DNA from: CAZCZZ01 sp964503335
Lineage (GTDB): Bacteria > Verrucomicrobiota > Kiritimatiellia > CAIVKH01
DNA: 64,000 bases
Reading direction: 5' to 3'
NCBI GenBank assembly: GCA_964503335.1
Contig: CAZCZZ010000003.1
Location: 1-64,000 of the forward strand
Part shown: one piece after another, positions 7,475 through 15,377 of the stretch
How positions within the stretch are numbered: the first letter of the stretch is position 1
Layout: the number at the start of each line of letters is the position of its first letter
Notes under the pieces: generated by a model
The model's database searches: none
What the model was told of the DNA's origin: nothing
What the model saw: the letters and a program-made list of their open reading frames with translations, nothing else
Translations under genes and position numbers: made by a program

Positions 7475-8464
7475 GTGAAAACACGATCCGACCGCTTCAA
7501 GGACCTGCTTAGCCGGCGCCGCCTGGTCAGCCATGTGACGGCCCTTGTATTCATTACCGCCGTGTTCGCAGTATTTTACGGGGTTGCACGCCGGGCTGTG
7601 CTGGACGAGATCAGGGCCCAGGCCATGGGGGTCGCCTCGGCTACGGCAGGATCAATTCCCCCGGCCATCCTTGAACAAATACGGACGCCTGACGACATGG
7701 CAAAGCCTGCCTTTCAAGAAGTGCAGAAGCTGATAAGCACCATTTCGACCTTCAATTCGGACGTCCGGTACGTATACGTCATGCGGCGTTCGAGCGCCCC
7801 GGATGCGTTGCCCTCGGACTATGAATACGTCGTAGACCAGATGGCCACGGACGAGAACAAGGATGGCCACATCGCAGAGGACGAGCAATCCGAGCCCACG
7901 GGCAATCCGTATGACGCGTCGGAACTCGAAGCGATGGTAGAAGCGTGGAACCATCCGACGGCGGACAAAGACATCACGGCCGATCCTCCCTACCCCGACC
8001 TGATTTCGGGGTACGCACCCATACGCGACGCATAGGGCAACACGATTGCGATTGTGGGCGCGGACATCACGGCCGGGACCGTGGGCCAGAAGCTCCTGGT
8101 CGTGCGCGTTGTCGCAGCCGCTGTATGGGTCATCATGGCCACAATGGTCATCCTGCTCATGCAGTTCTCTTTCGAGCAACGAACCCTGCTGCAGGAGCGC
8201 GAATGCCTGATCAATGACCTGCGCGAAGCGTTGAGCAGCGTAACAACCTTGAGCGGCTTGCTGCCGATTTGCTCATGCTGCAAGAAGATCCGGAATGACA
8301 ATGGATACTGGGAGCAGGTGGAGCAGTATTTTGCCGAGCGATCGAATGCCGATTTCACACACAGCATTTGTCCGGAGTGCATCACGAAGCACTATCCTGA
8401 AGTCGGGGACAGCTCGGACACGTGTTCGCATCATCACGTCAGCGTCGCAGGGTCAAAAAGCTGA
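7475..8464 (+). pseudogene. membrane sensor protein interrupted by one in-frame TAG
   Basis: One continuous frame of 329 codons broken by a single TAG at 8033-8035. The first part has a membrane segment (about residues 20-38) and an extracytoplasmic sensor region containing a perfect EF-hand-like loop, DENKDGHIAEDE (126-137), ending LISGYAPIRDA. After the TAG the same frame continues GNTIAIVGADI, which completes a motif usual in such sensors, then a second membrane segment, a coiled coil and a conserved cysteine domain with LPICSCCKKIRND and HSICPECITKHYPE. No kinase domain is present. The missing residue is probably Gln (CAG to TAG). Re-initiation at GTG 8054 could yield the C-terminal part. 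Confidence 0.75.
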
Positions 8465-8918
8465 ACGCGAATGCGTGCTTCTCGTCGGCCGGATGAAACT
8501 CACTGGCCTCGACAACCCATCCCGGTCCCAGCTCCGGCAGCTCCACATCACCTTCCGCGACGGTCTGCACCCGCGTGAGGTACACCGAATCCGCGTGGGG
8601 CAAGGCCAACGCATAAACCTCCGCGCCGCCGATGACCATCAGCTCATCGGTACCCGCTGCGAGTGCGACGGCTTCATCCCATGTCTTCACCCATTCCCAA
8701 CCATCGCCCGCGGGTGGTCCCTTTCGAGACAAGACCAGGTTCCTGCGATTCGGCAACGGCTTCCCAATCGACTCCGCAGTCTTCCGACCCATCAGGATCA
8801 TCTTGCCGCTCGTCAGCTTCTTAAAGTGCTTCAAGTCATCGGGCAGATGCCACGGAAGCTTCCCCCTGTTGCCAATTACGCCGTTCTCTGCCGCCGCGAC
8901 AATCAGTGAAATTCTCAT
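8439..8918 (-). CDS. folA: dihydrofolate reductase
   Basis: A 159-residue DHFR that regenerates tetrahydrofolate consumed by the adjacent thymidylate synthase. Motifs are MRISLIVAAAENGVIG at the N-terminus, LPWHLPDDLKHFKKLT (substrate Asp and folate site), MGRKTAESIGKPLPNR (NADPH binding) and VIGGAEVYALAL. The start is ATG 8918, because residues encoded further upstream overlap thyA and have no DHFR likeness. It lies 4 bases after the thyA stop, forming a thyA-folA operon. Its 3' end overlaps the convergent broken sensor gene by 26 bases. Confidence 0.97.
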   Translation of the reverse strand: MRISLIVAAAENGVIGNRGKLPWHLPDDLKHFKKLTSGKMILMGRKTAESIGKPLPNRRNLVLSRKGPPAGDGWEWVKTWDEAVALAAGTDELMVIGGAEVYALALPHADSVYLTRVQTVAEGDVELPELGPGWVVEASEFHPADEKHAFAFSFLTLRR

Positions 8919-8922
8919 GGGA

Positions 8923-9717
8923 CTAGACGGCGATGGGCGCGGGGATCGCGGGATGCGACTGGTATCCATCATGCCGGAAATCTGAGAATTCGAAGTCGAA
9001 GATGGAGCGAACGGCCGGGTTCAGGTGCATGTGGGACAGCGGGAACGGCTCGCGGGTGAGCTGCAAGTCGGCCTGCTCAAGATGATTCAGGTAGAGATGC
9101 GCGTCACCCAGCGTGTGGATGAACTCACCGGGCTTCAGATCCGTGACCTGCGCAATCATCATGGTCAGCAGGGCATAGGAGGCGATGTTGAAGGGTACGC
9201 CCAGAAAGACGTCGGCGCTGCGCTGGTAGAGCTGGCAGGAAAGTTTCCCGTCGGCAACGTGGAATTGGAACAGGCAATGGCATGGCGCGAGCGCCATCTT
9301 GTCGATCTCGCCCACGTTCCAGGCACTCACGATGAGGCGACGAGATTCCGGGTTCTTGCGGATGGTATCGACGACGTTCGCAATCTGGTCGATGTGCCTG
9401 CCATCGGACGCCGCCCAGGAACGCCACTGCGCACCATAGACAGGACCAAGGTCTCCGTCTTCGTTGGCCCATTCATCCCAGATTGTGACCTTGTTCTCCT
9501 TCAGGTAGCGCGTGTTCGTATCGCCTTTCAGAAACCACAGGAGTTCATGAATGATCGACCGCAGGTGCAGCTTCTTGGTCGTAACGGCCGGGAAGCCCTC
9601 GTCGAGGTTGAATCTCATCTGGTATCCGAACACAGCCATCGTGCCGACGCCGGTGCGGTCTTTGCGGACGACGCCATGGGAGCGAACATGCCGGAGAAGA
9701 TCCAGATACTGCTTCAC
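8923..9717 (-). CDS. thyA: thymidylate synthase
   Basis: A 264-residue classical ThyA, converting dUMP to dTMP with methylenetetrahydrofolate. The catalytic cysteine lies in LAPCHCLFQFHVADGKLSCQLYQRS, with RSADVFLGVPFNIASYALL next to it. The N-terminal RTGVGTMAVFGYQMRF and the C-terminal HLNPAVRSIFDFEFSDF are as expected, and the length matches the E. coli enzyme. It is transcribed leftward with folA directly downstream and the uridine phosphorylase gene 8 bases upstream, giving a small pyrimidine and folate operon. Confidence 0.98.
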   Translation of the reverse strand: MKQYLDLLRHVRSHGVVRKDRTGVGTMAVFGYQMRFNLDEGFPAVTTKKLHLRSIIHELLWFLKGDTNTRYLKENKVTIWDEWANEDGDLGPVYGAQWRSWAASDGRHIDQIANVVDTIRKNPESRRLIVSAWNVGEIDKMALAPCHCLFQFHVADGKLSCQLYQRSADVFLGVPFNIASYALLTMMIAQVTDLKPGEFIHTLGDAHLYLNHLEQADLQLTREPFPLSHMHLNPAVRSIFDFEFSDFRHDGYQSHPAIPAPIAV

Positions 9718-9725
9718 AGCGTACG

Positions 9726-10520
9726 CTACTTCCCTTTTGCCAGGTTAATCGCAGCGGCGATCGCGATATCGATCGCACCGCGGATGTTGCGGTCCAAGGA
9801 CATCGCATCCTGGCCCGGTGACGACCACGGAGTGCGATCCGACACGGTGCAGATTGTTCCTGCCTTCAACCCGAACAGATTGGCTAGCGTGAAGATCGTG
9901 CCGGACTCCATCTCGACGTTCAGGACACGGGCTCGCTTCCAGTTCTCCACAAAGCTGTTGCTCCACGTCTGGTCGAAGCCGCCATAGGCCATGGAAACGA
10001 TCTTGCCACCCTCGCCCACCACTTTGTTGCGCGCGTAGAACCCGTCGACGGAAACCGTGATGCCCGTGTGGAAGCGACCACCCGAAGCGCGCGCTGCGGC
10101 GACGAGCGCCGCGACCACTTCATAGCTCGCCACGGCGGGATACTCAGCCGGGACGTACGACTTTGACGTTCCTTCGTCACGCACGGCTCCTGTCGAAATG
10201 ACGTAATCGCCCAACTGGACTTCATCGGCGATCGCGCCGCTGTTGCCGATGCGGATGAACGTCCGCGCACCGATCTTCGCGAGCTCCTCCATGATGATCG
10301 CGGTGGAGGGGCTGCCGATGCCGGTGGATGCCGCAGTCAGGCGGACGCCGTCCTTCATGCCGGTGTGCACGACGTACTCGCGGACGCGGCAGACTTCCTC
10401 GACGTTCTCCCAGCCTGCGGAAATCTTCGGGACGCGACCGGGGTCGCCCGGCATGAACACAATCTCGCCGACATCCCCATCGCCGAGCCCTGAAATGATC
10501 TGTGCGTTTTTCTTTGTCAT
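9726..10520 (-). CDS. udp: nucleoside phosphorylase, probably uridine phosphorylase
   Basis: A 264-residue member of the PNP/UDP phosphorylase family, releasing base and ribose-1-phosphate. Recognisable motifs are FMPGDPGRVPKI (phosphate site), STGIGSPSTAIIMEELAKIG, IRIGNSGAI and NVEMESGTIFTLANLFG, where the Glu-Met-Glu contacts ribose. The mix is closest to uridine phosphorylases, but purine specificity cannot be excluded from sequence reading alone. ATG 10520 has a GGAGAAGG site just upstream; the longer frame is not supported. It heads the udp-thyA-folA run. Confidence 0.88.
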   Translation of the reverse strand: MTKKNAQIISGLGDGDVGEIVFMPGDPGRVPKISAGWENVEEVCRVREYVVHTGMKDGVRLTAASTGIGSPSTAIIMEELAKIGARTFIRIGNSGAIADEVQLGDYVISTGAVRDEGTSKSYVPAEYPAVASYEVVAALVAAARASGGRFHTGITVSVDGFYARNKVVGEGGKIVSMAYGGFDQTWSNSFVENWKRARVLNVEMESGTIFTLANLFGLKAGTICTVSDRTPWSSPGQDAMSLDRNIRGAIDIAIAAAINLAKGK

Positions 10521-10576
10521 GCCTTCTCCACGCGGGTGCCCCTTGACCACACCTGCAATGCCCGTATTCTTACGCC

Positions 10577-10759
10577 ATGAGTGAACCGGAAACAATCTCG
10601 CTTGAGCAATGGGTCTGCACCTGCTGTGGTTATGTCTACGACCCGGTAGTCGGTGACCCGGAGCACGGCATTCCCGCCGGAACTCCCTTTGATAAACTGC
10701 CTGCCGACTGGGTTTGTCCCCTGTGCTACGCCTTGAAGAAGGCCTTCGAACGGGCCTGA
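10577..10759 (+). CDS. rubredoxin
   Basis: A 60-residue rubredoxin with one iron bound by four cysteines: CTCCGYVYDPVVGD near residue 13 and CPLCYALK near residue 47. The second knuckle has Tyr where rubredoxins normally carry Gly (CPxCG). The aromatic WVC positions and length are usual. It is a small cytoplasmic electron carrier. It stands alone, divergent from udp and convergent with zwf, so its redox partner is not evident. Confidence 0.92.
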   Translation: MSEPETISLEQWVCTCCGYVYDPVVGDPEHGIPAGTPFDKLPADWVCPLCYALKKAFERA

Positions 10760-10773
10760 CGCCTTATCGGCTC

Positions 10774-12333
10774 CTACGGATTTCGCCAAAAGCCGCTGTG
10801 AGCCCGCATAAGGTCATCCGCCGCTTCGGGCCCCCACCCGCCGGGTGAATACGTTGCCATGGGCATGTCCGCCTCGCTCGTCCAGGCCTTCAGGATCGGG
10901 TCGATAATGCGCCACGCAGCTTCGACTTCATCCGAACGCGTGAAGAGCGTCGAGTCGCCCCTCATCACATCGAGCAGGAGTCGCTCGTACGCCTCGGGCA
11001 GCGATGTTTGCCATGTTTCCGAGTAGGAGAAGTTCATGGCCACGCTCTCAACCTGGACCTGGAGTACAGGGCGCTTCGCGGAGAAGTGGAGCGAGATGCC
11101 CTCGTCCGGCTGGATGCGAAAGATGATCTGGTTCGGCTTCGCCTTGGTCATGTCGCACACGTCGCCCACGCATTCCACGGTCTGGAAGAGCTGAAGCGGA
11201 GGCGTCTTGAATCGCACCACGATCTCCGTGGCGCGTTTGGCGAGGCGCTTGCCCGTGCGCAGGTAGACGGGTACGCCGGCCCAGCGCCAGTTGTCGATAA
11301 AGAGTCGCATCGCGACAAACGATTCCGTCATCGATTCCGGATTCACGCGTTCTTCGGACCGGTAACCCTTGACGCCCGGGGCATCCGCGTACTGCGCGCG
11401 CACGACGCGATAGCGGACATGGTCCGGGGCCGGGGGCGTAATGGATTGCAGGACCTTCAGTTTCTCGTTGCGGATCGCCTCGGCCGTGAGACTGGCCGGC
11501 GGTTCCATGGTGACAAGGCAGAGCAGCTGGAGCATGTGGTTCTGCACCATGTCCCGCAGGGCGCCACTCGCATCGTAATACGCGCCGCGGCCGCTTTCCA
11601 TGCCCACCGTCTCGGCAGCCGTGATCTGGATGTGGTCCACAAGGTGGTTGCTGAAGAGCGGTTCGAAAATCGCGTTCGCGAAGCGGAACGAGAGGATATT
11701 CTGCACCGTTTCCTTCCCGAGGAAATGATCGATGCGATAGACCTGCGATTCTTCCAGATGCTGCCGGACCGCGTGGTTCAACGCGATGGCGCTGGCAAGA
11801 TCGTGGCCGAACGGCTTTTCGATCACGACACGGGTCCAATGGGGTGAACCGTGTGCGGCGATCAATCCGGCCCCCTTCATGCTCTTCAGTGCAACTTCGA
11901 AGAGGTCGGGCTTGATCGAAAGGTAGTGAAGGTGATTGGGCGGGAACGTCGTGAAATCGAACAGCCGTTTCCGCAGTTCGTCGTACGACGTTACGCTCTC
12001 GATGTCGCCCTGATGGTAATAGACCTTTGAGATGAAGGACGCGAGCTTCGCCTCTTCCACGGGCATCCGGCAGAACTTCCGGATCGCGTCCGCCATCTGC
12101 GCCCGGAAAACCGAGTCGTCGTATTCACGGCGCGCGAAGCCGACAATGGCGAAGTCGTCCGGCAGGAAGCCCTGGATGAACATGGCGTAAAGGGCCGGGA
12201 TAAGCTTGCGCTGTGTCAGGTCGCCCGACGCCCCGAAAATCGTGATCGTCAGGGGGTCCCTGACCCGCATCGAAGGCCTCGGCGCTGCGGGTTCGTCCGC
12301 CAGCCGCTTGACCTGTATATCCTTGGTTGACAT
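10774..12333 (-). CDS. zwf: glucose-6-phosphate 1-dehydrogenase
   Basis: A 519-residue enzyme of the oxidative pentose phosphate pathway, producing NADPH and 6-phosphogluconolactone. It shows the Rossmann motif TIFGASGDLTQRKLIPAL near residue 30, the substrate motif RIDHFLGKETVQN with the catalytic His, and VIEKPFGHD before it. ATG 12333 (MSTKDIQV) is preferred over an upstream TTG at 12345. Its partner pgl is about 5 kb away and on the opposite strand, so the two are not an operon. The window also contains transhydrogenase genes next door, another NADPH source. Confidence 0.96.
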   Translation of the reverse strand: MSTKDIQVKRLADEPAAPRPSMRVRDPLTITIFGASGDLTQRKLIPALYAMFIQGFLPDDFAIVGFARREYDDSVFRAQMADAIRKFCRMPVEEAKLASFISKVYYHQGDIESVTSYDELRKRLFDFTTFPPNHLHYLSIKPDLFEVALKSMKGAGLIAAHGSPHWTRVVIEKPFGHDLASAIALNHAVRQHLEESQVYRIDHFLGKETVQNILSFRFANAIFEPLFSNHLVDHIQITAAETVGMESGRGAYYDASGALRDMVQNHMLQLLCLVTMEPPASLTAEAIRNEKLKVLQSITPPAPDHVRYRVVRAQYADAPGVKGYRSEERVNPESMTESFVAMRLFIDNWRWAGVPVYLRTGKRLAKRATEIVVRFKTPPLQLFQTVECVGDVCDMTKAKPNQIIFRIQPDEGISLHFSAKRPVLQVQVESVAMNFSYSETWQTSLPEAYERLLLDVMRGDSTLFTRSDEVEAAWRIIDPILKAWTSEADMPMATYSPGGWGPEAADDLMRAHSGFWRNP

Positions 12334-12472
12334 GGGCGCGGACAATACGACATCGGGTTCACGTCGTCACGCGAAAGCCTTTGAGAGATGGCGCGGGTGT
12401 GATAGTGTCCGGCGAATTTGAAACCTGCCCTGATACGGTCGGTCCGTTTCCTGTGCAGGTCGGAAAGGGAGC

Positions 12473-13615
12473 ATGAAAATCTACTTCCCGCGGGAAACGG
12501 TCCCGGGCGAGACACGCACGGCACTGATCCCCGCAGTCGCCGATAAACTCTCCAAGCTTGGCGCCGGGGTTGTCGTGGAAGCAGGAATCGGATCCAGCCT
12601 CGGGATACCTGACGCCGACTACCTCAAGGCCGGCTGCAAGGTAGTCTCCCGCACGGAAGGTCTTTCCACCTCCGACGCCATCGTCCGCATTCGCAAACCG
12701 CCCCAAGAGGAAGTCGCAGGCTTCAAGACGGGCGCCATCCATATCAGCCTCCTCGATCCATTCCGGGAAAAGGAACTCATCCAAACGCTATCGAGGGCGA
12801 AAACGTCTGCGATCAGCCTGGAGATGATTCCTCGCACCACCCTTGCTCAGAAGATGGACGTTCTCAGCTCCCAGGCGAACTTGGCCGGTTACGAGGCTGT
12901 CATTATCGCTGCGGAGCGCCTGCAGAAAGTCCTGCCCATGATGATGACGCCGGCGGGTACCATCTCGCCATCGCGTGTCTTCATCATCGGCGTGGGCGTG
13001 GCCGGCCTGCAGGCCATCGCAACGGCGAAGCGTCTCGGAGCCGTCGTCGAAGCCTTTGACACCCGCCCCGTGGTCGAGGAGCAGGTGAAGTCGCTCGGCG
13101 CCAAGTTTGTGAAAGTCGATCTGGGGGAAACCGGTCAGACGAAGGATGGCTATGCCAAGGCGCTCACGGAAGACCAGCTCAAGAAGCAGCGCGATGTAAT
13201 GGCAAAGACGTGCGCCAATGCGGACATCGTGATTACCACCGCGCAGGTATTCGGCCGCAAGGCCCCGGTCATTGTCACCACGGATATGGTCAAGGCGATG
13301 AAGCCGGGCAGCATCGTCGTGGATCTGGCCGTGGATACCGGTGGCAATGTGGAATGCGTGACACCGGGTGAAGAGACGGATGTAGGCGGCGTTCGAATCA
13401 TCGGCCTGAGCAACCTGCAGGGCCGCGCAGCCGTGCACGCCAGCCAGATGTTCGCCAGCAACGTGCTGAGTCTTGTGGAACACTTCTGGAACAAGGAATC
13501 CAAGTCGATGGAGTTGCGACGGGACGACGAAATCATGAAGGGCTGCCTGGTCACGCATGACGGCGCGATCGTCAACGAAACGATCCGCAAGCTTATCGAA
13601 GGAGGAACACCATGA
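12473..13615 (+). CDS. pntAA: NAD(P) transhydrogenase subunit alpha, part 1
   Basis: A 380-residue protein holding the NAD(H)-binding domain I of proton-translocating transhydrogenase. It starts MKIYFPRETVPGETRTALIP and includes the nucleotide fold VFIIGVGVAGLQAIATAKRLGA, about residues 177-198, and EQVKSLGAKF. The three-gene split (PntAA, PntAB, PntB) is known from Rhodospirillum and many other bacteria. A strong AAAGGGAG site precedes the ATG. Its stop overlaps the pntAB start by 4 bases. The complex sits in the inner membrane and uses the proton gradient to make NADPH from NADH. Confidence 0.96.
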   Translation: MKIYFPRETVPGETRTALIPAVADKLSKLGAGVVVEAGIGSSLGIPDADYLKAGCKVVSRTEGLSTSDAIVRIRKPPQEEVAGFKTGAIHISLLDPFREKELIQTLSRAKTSAISLEMIPRTTLAQKMDVLSSQANLAGYEAVIIAAERLQKVLPMMMTPAGTISPSRVFIIGVGVAGLQAIATAKRLGAVVEAFDTRPVVEEQVKSLGAKFVKVDLGETGQTKDGYAKALTEDQLKKQRDVMAKTCANADIVITTAQVFGRKAPVIVTTDMVKAMKPGSIVVDLAVDTGGNVECVTPGEETDVGGVRIIGLSNLQGRAAVHASQMFASNVLSLVEHFWNKESKSMELRRDDEIMKGCLVTHDGAIVNETIRKLIEGGTP

Positions 13616-13983
13616 ACATGATCTTCGGAATCGCCATCACGATGCTGATGGCCACCCCTGCACTCGCGTCCGGCGAAGCCACGCCGCACGGCCAGGCGAA
13701 TATGGGCCTTCTCTGGTTTGTGTTCGCCTTGGCGACCTTCCTCGGCGTTGAGCTGATCAACAAGGTGCCCTCGAAGTTGCATACACCGCTCATGTCGGGT
13801 TCGAACGCGATCTCAGGCATCACGATCGTGGGCGCGCTGATTGCCGCCGGTACCGAAGCGTCGTCGCCCTTCACCATTGCCATCGGCACGATCGCCGTGA
13901 CCGCGGCGATGATCAATGTTGTCGGTGGCTACTTCGTCACGGATCGCATGCTCGCCATGTTCAAATCGAAGGATGGGAAATAG
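13612..13983 (+). CDS. pntAB: NAD(P) transhydrogenase subunit alpha, part 2
   Basis: A 123-residue membrane protein forming part of transhydrogenase domain II, the proton channel. About four hydrophobic segments are visible, including LLWFVFALATFLGVELINKVPSKLHTPLMS and SGITIVGALIAAG, the family landmark. The N-terminal segment may be a cleaved signal or an extra helix (MNMIFGIAITMLMATPALASG). The ATG overlaps the pntAA stop; pntB follows after 2 bases, so the trio is clearly one transcript. Confidence 0.93.
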   Translation: MNMIFGIAITMLMATPALASGEATPHGQANMGLLWFVFALATFLGVELINKVPSKLHTPLMSGSNAISGITIVGALIAAGTEASSPFTIAIGTIAVTAAMINVVGGYFVTDRMLAMFKSKDGK

Positions 13984-13985
13984 CC

Positions 13986-15371
13986 GTGAATCTATCCGGA
14001 TTGATCGACTTCTCGTACATCGTCGCGTCTGTCATCTTCATTCTCGGCCTCAAGATGCTGAGCAAGCAGTCCTCGGCGCGGATGGGAAACATCCTTTCAT
14101 CCGTCGGAATGCTCATCGCGATCGTGGCCACGCTGCTCCTGAAGGGAATGGCTTTCCAGTGGATCATTGTGGGCATCGTCCTGGGTTCTGCAATCGGCGC
14201 GATCTCGGCCTACCGGGTTCCCATGACCTCCATGCCCGAGATGGTCGGCTTGTTTAACGGCTTCGGCGGCATCGCCAGCCTGCTTGTGGCCTGGGCCGAC
14301 TACCTTGCATACCCGGACAGTCCCATGTTCACCCGCGTAGCCACGATTGCCGCAGTGATCATAGGCGGCATCACCTTCACGGGCAGCATGGTCGCGTTCC
14401 TTAAACTGGCGGAGAAGATCTCCGGCAAGCCCATCATGTTCAAGGGGCAACAGATCGTGAACGGGCTGCTGCTGATCCTCACGTTGGCCGCAGCGATCGT
14501 GTTCTGCCAGGACCCCGCCAGTGCGACAGGAAATACCGCGCTGATTGTTGTCGTGGCTCTTTCCTTCGTACTCGGTGTCATGGTGGTCATACCGATCGGC
14601 GGAGCCGATATGCCCGTGGCAATTTCACTTCTCAACAGCTACTCGGGGATGGCCGCATCGGCGGCCGGTTTCGTCCTGCTGAACAACGTGCTCATCGTGG
14701 CAGGATGCCTGGTTGGAGCGAGCGGCATCATCCTGACCCAGATCATGTGCAAAGCCATGAACCGGTCCCTTGCGAACGTGCTCTTCAGCGGCTTCGGCAG
14801 CGGCGCCGGATCATCCGGGCCCACCACGACACACAAAGGCGAAGCGAAGGCGATCACTGCGGACGACGCCTATCTCATCCTTGAGGCTGCGTCTTCCGTG
14901 GTCGTTGTCCCGGGATACGGCATGGCAGTCGCGCAGGCCCAGCATGCAGTGCGCGAGTTGGGTGAGTTGATGGCGGCCAAGGGCGTCGACGTGAAATACG
15001 CAATTCATCCGGTCGCCGGGCGCATGCCGGGCCACATGAACGTTCTGCTGGCAGAAGCGAATGTGCCTTACGAGCAGCTTGTTGAACCCCATGACATCAA
15101 TCCGATCATGTCCACGGTCGATGTGGCCATCGTGATCGGGGCCAATGACGTCGTAAATCCCGCGGCCCGCGAGGACAAGAACAGTCCCATCTACGGGATG
15201 CCGATCATCAATGTCGATCACGCGAGGACGGTTTTCGTGCTGAAACGCAGCATGGCATCCGGCTTTGCCGGCGTGGACAATCCTCTCTTCTTCGCGCAGA
15301 ACACGCGCATGCTGTTCGGGGATGCCAAGGCCACGGTATCGACGCTGGTCGCGGAATTTAAGGGTGGCTGA
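13986..15371 (+). CDS. pntB: NAD(P) transhydrogenase subunit beta
   Basis: A 461-residue PntB: about nine membrane helices (residues 1-260, including GGADMPVAISLLNSYSGMAA) then the cytoplasmic NADP(H)-binding domain III, with VVPGYGMAVAQAQHAV, HPVAGRMPGHMNVLLAEA, GANDVVNPAA and the C-terminal KRSMASGFAGVDNPLF. Length is normal. The start is a GTG at 13986, 2 bases after the pntAB stop. The gene converges with a histidine kinase, whose stop is only 6 bases away. Confidence 0.97.
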   Translation: MNLSGLIDFSYIVASVIFILGLKMLSKQSSARMGNILSSVGMLIAIVATLLLKGMAFQWIIVGIVLGSAIGAISAYRVPMTSMPEMVGLFNGFGGIASLLVAWADYLAYPDSPMFTRVATIAAVIIGGITFTGSMVAFLKLAEKISGKPIMFKGQQIVNGLLLILTLAAAIVFCQDPASATGNTALIVVVALSFVLGVMVVIPIGGADMPVAISLLNSYSGMAASAAGFVLLNNVLIVAGCLVGASGIILTQIMCKAMNRSLANVLFSGFGSGAGSSGPTTTHKGEAKAITADDAYLILEAASSVVVVPGYGMAVAQAQHAVRELGELMAAKGVDVKYAIHPVAGRMPGHMNVLLAEANVPYEQLVEPHDINPIMSTVDVAIVIGANDVVNPAAREDKNSPIYGMPIINVDHARTVFVLKRSMASGFAGVDNPLFFAQNTRMLFGDAKATVSTLVAEFKGG

Positions 15372-15377
15372 TCCGCA

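Noticed and set aside
9025..9987. A 320-codon open frame on the plus strand over thyA and udp
   Set aside because: It is fully opposite to two certain enzymes, has no family likeness and reflects GC-rich third positions.
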